From Mycobacterium sp. 1245805.9 (GTDB lineage Bacteria; Actinomycetota; Actinomycetes; Mycobacteriales; Mycobacteriaceae): 41,048 nucleotides of DNA. A program made the position numbers and the translations under genes. Positions 34,609 through 41,048 of the stretch are shown piece after piece. The stretch covers positions 1 to 41,048 of the forward strand of contig NZ_LZKR01000007.1 of assembly GCF_001672915.1 (NCBI RefSeq), written 5' to 3'. The number at the start of each line of letters is the position of its first letter. The first letter of the stretch is position 1. The notes beneath the pieces are model-generated. The model was not told where the DNA came from. It was given only the letters and a program-made list of their open reading frames with translations, and did no database searches.

Positions 34609-35955
34609 TCATCGCGCGGCCGCGGGCGGAGCGCTCGGGAGGCCCGGGCCTCCGACATGCGAGGTGTGGCCCGTTGGTATCGCCAACACGACGACCACCG
34701 CGATGAACGCGGCAAGCGTTCTTCGGGACGGCGCTTGTTCAATCTGCGGTCTGTCGATCGCGTAGAGCAGGTAGACGACTGCCACGTCGAATGTGATCAG
34801 CACCCACCATCGGGTCCAGTCGCTCGCAGTCACGAACAGGAGAGCCATCGATGCCAGCGCCAAGGCGGGCAACACCAGCCTGCCCTGAGCTTCGCGGAGA
34901 AAGTGCCTGACCGGGACCCCGGAGAAGTAGCCGATCGCCCATATCGAGCCGGCGAACATCAGCACGCCGAGGATGAATGAGGCGCCGAGCGGCACGAAGC
35001 CCACCCGCGTCACGCTGCCAATGGCATCAGTGACGCTGCGGTCGAGTTGCGATATCACCTTGCACTCAAAGTCGTGGTAATCCGACCGGCTCTCGACGCG
35101 ACCAAGTAGGTAATCGAGCGTTTTCTGTCTTGACGTCAAAGCCACATACGGGTCGTCGACCATTCGGTGCGGGAGTTGCGCACACAACTGGGTGGCGACA
35201 TCGCGCCGTCCTAGCCAGGCGAGCAAAAGCATTGTGACGATTCCTGGAACCACGGCCAGGGCAGTGCAGATTCGCCGCACGGCAGGAGTTGCGTCTTTCG
35301 CGAGAACGATTATCGCCAGAACCGCGCCCAAGGCGAATTCCAATGGAATCGCTTCATGGACGAGGGCAAGGGAGGCGATAGCAACGCCGTAGAGCGCGCT
35401 GAACGCAATTCGGGGCCGGGTTTTCCGAGTCCAGGTTAGGGCCATGCCGAGACCGGCCAGGGCGCTCATCCCCCAGAGTTCTGGGCGAGGAGAGAACATG
35501 GCATAGGTAAGCGAGAAGGGCAGTATCGCAACGAGCAACGCGAGCATTATCCGGCGTTCGGACCTGATCCCCTTCGAAAGAATCGTCAAGATCAGTAGGC
35601 AAAGCGCGATCAGCCACGCTACCGCGGGCAACCACATTACGGCGTAGGCCGCAGTGAAGTAATCGCCACCGGGAAATATCCGGACCAGTTCACCGCCCAG
35701 TCCGCGACGGACAAACCCGAAATTGTAATTGGCTGCGTAGTACGACAGCGAGTAAATGTCGGTCCGGTAGACGAACAGCACGAAATAAAGGCACGCGAGT
35801 TCCCACCCGACCAACCCGATGACCACCAGCGCATATGTCCGTGCATGCTGTGTGGACAGTTGCATATTTTCCACGGAGCCACCAGCCACCCGCCGGCTAG
35901 ATCGACGGGGATACGTTAGACGAGTTAATCGCCTAACCTCCTCGCCTGTTGACAT
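34609..35955 (-). CDS. Uncharacterised polytopic membrane protein
   Basis: A 448-residue membrane protein with about ten hydrophobic segments. The first helix (YALVVIGLVGWELACLYFVLF) is followed by an outer loop with YAANYNFGFVRRGLGGELVRIFPGG. The NFGFVRRGLGGE motif occurs in a wide group of undescribed bacterial membrane proteins near polysaccharide genes. A second long extracytoplasmic loop (about 260-320) contains two cysteines (QLCAQLP, FECKVIS) that may pair. GT-C-like activity is conceivable but unproven. A TAATAT -10 six nt before ATG 35955 supports that start, although ATG 35865 would give a more usual N-terminus. It is less GC-rich than the flanking mut genes and looks inserted between mutB and meaB. 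Confidence 0.72.
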   Translation of the reverse strand: MSTGEEVRRLTRLTYPRRSSRRVAGGSVENMQLSTQHARTYALVVIGLVGWELACLYFVLFVYRTDIYSLSYYAANYNFGFVRRGLGGELVRIFPGGDYFTAAYAVMWLPAVAWLIALCLLILTILSKGIRSERRIMLALLVAILPFSLTYAMFSPRPELWGMSALAGLGMALTWTRKTRPRIAFSALYGVAIASLALVHEAIPLEFALGAVLAIIVLAKDATPAVRRICTALAVVPGIVTMLLLAWLGRRDVATQLCAQLPHRMVDDPYVALTSRQKTLDYLLGRVESRSDYHDFECKVISQLDRSVTDAIGSVTRVGFVPLGASFILGVLMFAGSIWAIGYFSGVPVRHFLREAQGRLVLPALALASMALLFVTASDWTRWWVLITFDVAVVYLLYAIDRPQIEQAPSRRTLAAFIAVVVVLAIPTGHTSHVGGPGLPSAPPAAAR

Positions 35956-35961
35956 CGAAGG

Positions 35962-35967
35962 ATATTA
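35962..35967 (-). promoter_or_regulatory. Predicted -10 (TAATAT) of the membrane-protein gene
   Basis: On the minus strand TAATAT, a near-perfect -10, ends 6 nt before ATG 35955 with no ribosome-binding site. It supports a leaderless start for this gene. Confidence 0.55.
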
Positions 35968-36139
35968 GCTGGGGAAGCCGTTATGCGCAGGGCTTCTCGC
36001 GCGCAAATCCATCCTGGTCAAACAGTAGGAGGGCTTACAAATTCAGCGATTTCCGTCGCCCGATGGCCTGGTATGAATGCATCGCATCACCCGATCGGGC
36101 CATGATTGGGGCGCGCCGGTGACAATCGATGATTACCAA

Positions 36140-36156
36140 CGCATTTGGTGAATGCG
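36140..36156 (-). terminator. Small hairpin just after the mutB stop
   Basis: CGCATT and AATGCG form a 6-bp stem with a TGGTG loop, lying 2 bases beyond the mutB TAA. There is no U-tract, so it is at best a weak terminator. The rest of 35968-36139 shows no gene; a CCCGATCGGG palindrome lies near 36090. Confidence 0.25.
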
Positions 36157-36158
36157 CG

Positions 36159-38375
<2,217 letters not shown>

Positions 38376-38379
38376 GTCG

Positions 38380-40242
38380 CTACGCTCCCAACCGGTCGAG
38401 CAGGTTCGACAAGGCTTGCACCGCATTGATTTTCGCGGTCAGGTACTCGTCCGGTCGAGGCGCGGCGTCGTCCAGCTCGCTCAGCGCCTTCTCCGGGCCC
38501 GCAAGGTAGACCCTCGCCGCACCGGCGCTTCGGGCCGCCTCGACGACGCCCGACGCCTCGTCGTGATAGCGCTTGTCGGTGCCGCAGATGATCGCGACCG
38601 CCGAGTCCGCGCCGGCCACCGCGGCCGCGACCCCGGCGGCGTCGACCGGCCCCGGGTTGATCGCCTCGATGCCGCCCGACGCCAGCAGGTTGGCCGCGAA
38701 CGTCGTCCGAATGTTGTGCTCGGCCAACGGGCCGAGCGGCAGCAGCAGCGCCTTGGGGCGCGAACCCGTACGCGCCAGGAAGGCGTCGGAACGGTCCCGC
38801 AGCGCCTCGAACTCCGCCGCGTAGCGCCGGACCCCGGACGACGAATCCGCTTGCGGCTCAACCTGCGTCAGGGGCGGTTCCTCGAGGTTCGGGTATTCGT
38901 TGACGCCGGTGATGGCGGTGCGGCGATGCGCGATGTCGTCGGCGCGCCGCGCGGCCACCTCGGCGATATGCTCGGCGATGTAGTCGCGGGCGTCGGTGAA
39001 CCCGCCACGTTCTTCAATCGCCTGGAACTGCTGCCACGCCCGCTGCGCCAGCTGCTCGGTGAGGTCCTCGACGTACCACGATCCGCCGGCCGGGTCCAAC
39101 ACCCGCCCGACGTGCGACTCCTCCAGCAGCAGCAGCTGGGTGTTGCGGGCGATGCGGCGCGCGAAGCCGGCGCCCACGCCGGGAAAACCGCCGGGGATGG
39201 CCACGTCGAAAGGCGCCACCACCACGGTGTCGGCGCCGCCGACACCCGCCCCGAAGGCGGCCACCGTGCCGCGCAGCATGTTCACCCACGGGTCGCGCTG
39301 GGTCATCATCGGCAGCGACGTCTGCGCGTGTACCACCGCCGCGCCGGCCTCCGGCTCGCCGACGACCTCGGCGACCCGCGCCCACAGCTGACGCGCGGCG
39401 CGGAACTTGGCGATGGTCATGAACTGGTCGTCGTCGGCGGCCAGCCGGAAGCTGACCTGCCGCAACGCCTGTCCGACCGGGATCCCGGCCCCGGTGAGCA
39501 GGCGCAGGTAGGCCACCGCGGCCGCGAGGGCGCCGGCCAGCTCCCAGCTCGCGTTGGCGCCCAGGTTATGGAAGGCGGGACCGTCGACGGTGATCGCCCG
39601 CACGCCCTGGTTCCCGGCCACTCGGGTCGCCACCCCCACCACCTGCTCGGTCGACGGCGATGCCCGGCCGCTCAGCGACGCGGTCAGCGGGTCGGCCCCG
39701 AGGTCGATCGACAGGGCGCCGCGCTTGTCGTCGTCCACCCGATCGACCAGCCCCAGCAGGGCGTCGGAAGCCTCGGCGTAGTGCGCGCCCGCGTCGAGGA
39801 TCACCGGAACCAGATCCAGGTACACGCCCGAGAGAAGCCGCCCGAGCTCGCCGGCCGACACCCCGCGCTCCCCCACCCGGACCAGCAGCGCGCTCACCCC
39901 GTCGTTGAGCGCGGCCAGCACCGCGGCGTTGGGATCGGTGCAGCCCGGCGCCGGAAACGCCTCGGCTACCTTCCAGCCGGCGTCGACGTCGCGCGCCGCG
40001 TCGCCGCCGCGCACGTAGGGCCACTCGCCGGGCAGTGCCGGTTCGGGGAGCTCGTCGAGCGCGGTGTAGAGCGCCCGAACGGCGATCCCGTCGTAGGTGG
40101 GGGTTTCGAGCAGGCGTTCGGGCTCGTCGCCGAGTTGCTCGGGATCCTTGCGCGAGCTCTTCGACAGCACACCGGCGACCGCCGTGCGCCAACGCCCGCG
40201 AACCTGTTCCAGTCCGACGCGCTCGGGTACATCAATGGACAC
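38380..40242 (-). CDS. mutA: Methylmalonyl-CoA mutase small subunit MutA
   Basis: A 620-residue non-catalytic subunit of the heterodimeric mutase. It has the barrel fold ([23 protein letters not shown] region, [26 protein letters not shown]) and [29 protein letters not shown]. The C-terminal domain lacks the DxHxxG cobalamin motif found in MutB, as is usual for this subunit. It corresponds to Rv1492. GTG 40242 is preceded by AAAGGGAG at good spacing. It is translationally close to mutB and diverges from the TVP38-like gene across 178 bases. Confidence 0.95.
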   Translation of the reverse strand: MSIDVPERVGLEQVRGRWRTAVAGVLSKSSRKDPEQLGDEPERLLETPTYDGIAVRALYTALDELPEPALPGEWPYVRGGDAARDVDAGWKVAEAFPAPGCTDPNAAVLAALNDGVSALLVRVGERGVSAGELGRLLSGVYLDLVPVILDAGAHYAEASDALLGLVDRVDDDKRGALSIDLGADPLTASLSGRASPSTEQVVGVATRVAGNQGVRAITVDGPAFHNLGANASWELAGALAAAVAYLRLLTGAGIPVGQALRQVSFRLAADDDQFMTIAKFRAARQLWARVAEVVGEPEAGAAVVHAQTSLPMMTQRDPWVNMLRGTVAAFGAGVGGADTVVVAPFDVAIPGGFPGVGAGFARRIARNTQLLLLEESHVGRVLDPAGGSWYVEDLTEQLAQRAWQQFQAIEERGGFTDARDYIAEHIAEVAARRADDIAHRRTAITGVNEYPNLEEPPLTQVEPQADSSSGVRRYAAEFEALRDRSDAFLARTGSRPKALLLPLGPLAEHNIRTTFAANLLASGGIEAINPGPVDAAGVAAAVAGADSAVAIICGTDKRYHDEASGVVEAARSAGAARVYLAGPEKALSELDDAAPRPDEYLTAKINAVQALSNLLDRLGA

Positions 40243-40308
40243 CGATTGCTCCCTTTTCCCAGCAAATGGGGCTCCGCCACGTACTAACGAGGCTAATTGA
40301 TCGGGCCT

Positions 40309-40328
40309 CCGCGCAAAAAACCGCGCGG
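40309..40328. other. GC-rich hairpin in the mutA/TVP38 divergent region
   Basis: CCGCGC and GCGCGG can pair around an A-rich loop (AAAAAACC), and the flanks GGCC and GCC extend the symmetry. It lies 67-86 bases upstream of mutA on one strand and about 95 bases upstream of the TVP38-like gene on the other. It may be an operator or a leader structure. No cobalamin riboswitch motif was recognised. Confidence 0.3.
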
Positions 40329-40406
40329 GCCGTCGATCGCGACGCGTCGGGCGAGCGCGGCGATGAAACGCCAGCGTCGGGAAACGACATATTCATGTCC
40401 GCCCCG

Positions 40407-40412
40407 TAACCT
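40407..40412 (+). promoter_or_regulatory. Possible -10 (TAACCT) of the TVP38-like gene
   Basis: TAACCT fits TANNNT and ends 8 nt before GTG 40421, with no good ribosome-binding site. It is a weaker case than the others because the spacing is long. Confidence 0.3.
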
Positions 40413-40420
40413 TGACAGCC

Positions 40421-41048
40421 GTGACGGCTTCCGCCACCTGCAAAATCACCCGGAGACTGCGCGACGTCGGCCGCGCCCTCGGCGCGACGGCGCGTCAGCT
40501 GTCGGGGCCCCGGACGGTCGCGACAGTGGTCGGTATCACAGTCCTGATCGTGGTGGCCTCCTGGCTTCCCCTGCCGACGCCGGTGCAGATGCGCGACTGG
40601 GCGGAGTCGGTGGGCCCGTGGTTCCCGTTGGCGTTTTTCGCCGCGCACATCGTGGTCACCGTGGTGCCGGTGCCCCGCACCGCGTTCACCCTGGCCGCCG
40701 GGCTGCTCTTCGGCCCCGTGCTGGGGGTCGCCATCGCGGTGGCCGCCAGCACCGCGAGCGCGGTGATCGCGATGCTGCTGGTGCGCGCGGCCGGGTGGCA
40801 ACTCAACCGCCTGGTTCGCCACCGCGCGATCGACACGGTCGACGAGCGCCTGCGCGAACGTGGCTGGCTGGCCGTCCTCTCGCTGCGGTTGATCCCGGCC
40901 GTGCCGTTTTCGGCGATCAACTACGCCGCCGGCGCCTCGGCGGTGCGCCCGGTGCCGTACACGCTGGCAACGCTGGCGGGTTTGCTGCCGGGAACCGCGG
41001 CCGTGGTGGTCCTCGGCGATGCGCTCGCCAGGCATCCCAGCCCGCTGC
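40421..41048 (+). CDS. TVP38/DedA-like membrane protein (Rv1491c-like), 3' end cut
   Basis: The frame begins at GTG 40421 and is open to the end of the window, so the C-terminus is missing (209 codons seen). The N-terminal helix VATVVGITVLIVVASWLPLP is followed by a VTT/SNARE-associated-type domain: VVTVVPVPRTAFTLAAGLLFGPVLG, then RGWLAVLSLRLIPAVPFSAINYAAGAS. The Arg in LRLIP and the GLLFGP reentrant loop are hallmarks of TVP38/TMEM64 proteins. These act in membrane-lipid transport or homeostasis. It corresponds to Rv1491c, divergent from mutA, and helps anchor the synteny. Confidence 0.88.
   Translation, partial: MTASATCKITRRLRDVGRALGATARQLSGPRTVATVVGITVLIVVASWLPLPTPVQMRDWAESVGPWFPLAFFAAHIVVTVVPVPRTAFTLAAGLLFGPVLGVAIAVAASTASAVIAMLLVRAAGWQLNRLVRHRAIDTVDERLRERGWLAVLSLRLIPAVPFSAINYAAGASAVRPVPYTLATLAGLLPGTAAVVVLGDALARHPSPL

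Noticed and set aside
34502..36158. mazEF4-type toxin-antitoxin genes expected near mutB/meaB
   Set aside because: No MazF- or MazE-like sequence is visible; the space is taken by a membrane protein gene.
40243..40420. Cobalamin riboswitch upstream of mutA
   Set aside because: No B12-box-like conserved sequence was recognised, and the interval is short for such an element.
40232..41035. Minus-strand frame opposite the TVP38-like gene
   Set aside because: The translation is His/Gln/Arg-rich low complexity, while the plus frame encodes a clear membrane protein.

Overview
The window is high-GC DNA with mycobacterial gene content: an MmpL transporter, a FadD25-type fatty acyl-AMP ligase, a LipL esterase, MutA/MutB/MeaB, a GAP-like membrane protein and GtfA/GtfB-type family-1 glycosyltransferases. 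From memory of M. tuberculosis H37Rv gene order, the frame matches the Rv1491c to Rv1526c interval in reverse. That interval is the sugar-assembly half of the lipooligosaccharide (LOS) locus in mycobacteria such as M. kansasii and M. marinum. Much of the interior differs from M. tuberculosis, so I read it as a non-tuberculous Mycobacterium. The species cannot be fixed from the sequence alone.

Layout. (1) 1-3152: the 3' end of a family-1 glycosyltransferase, a WbbL2-type GT2, a second family-1 glycosyltransferase on the opposite strand, and a lipid O-methyltransferase. (2) 3331-10263: mmpL12, fadD25 and a PapA/WS-DGAT-type acyltransferase, the lipid and export part. (3) 10216-11992: an Rv1520-type GT2 and a GAP-like membrane protein. 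(4) 12271-16379: a divergent GDP-mannose dehydratase paralogue, a GT4, a zinc-ribbon methyltransferase and a canonical gmdA. (5) 16388-23813: a seven-gene minus-strand cassette with a GtrB-like polyprenyl-phosphate glycosyltransferase, GtrA flippase, GT2, polytopic GT-C-like protein, UDP-glucose dehydrogenase, UDP-glucuronate decarboxylase (UDP-xylose synthase) and a further GT. It separates gmdA from epiA. (6) 24153-26675: epiA (GDP-fucose synthase type), an FkbM methyltransferase and a GT2. (7) 26666-32008: a tightly coupled minus-strand operon with a nucleotide-sugar dehydrogenase, SDR epimerase, methyltransferase-GT2 fusion and polytopic membrane protein. (8) 32161-41048: conserved flank with lipL, meaB, an unusual membrane protein, mutB, mutA and a partial TVP38/DedA protein.

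How it may work together (inference). Three nucleotide-sugar branches are encoded: GDP-6-deoxyhexose (Gmd/EpiA), UDP-GlcA/UDP-xylose (Ugd/Uxs) and a third UDP-uronate-type branch (30749-32008 plus 29733-30752). About ten soluble or membrane-associated glycosyltransferases and four methyltransferase domains would assemble and cap an oligosaccharide. FadD25, the acyltransferase and MmpL12 would supply or export the acylated glycolipid. Both large minus-strand cassettes pair a DPM1/GtrB-like glycosyltransferase with a polytopic membrane protein. This suggests that some sugars are loaded on polyprenyl phosphate, flipped and added outside the cytoplasm, a Gtr-like decoration route inside an LOS-type locus.

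Several genes that begin transcription units have a TANNNT hexamer 5-7 nt before the start codon and no Shine-Dalgarno sequence. This is the pattern of mycobacterial leaderless promoters, and it helped decide starts. No tRNA, rRNA, CRISPR array or insertion sequence was recognised.
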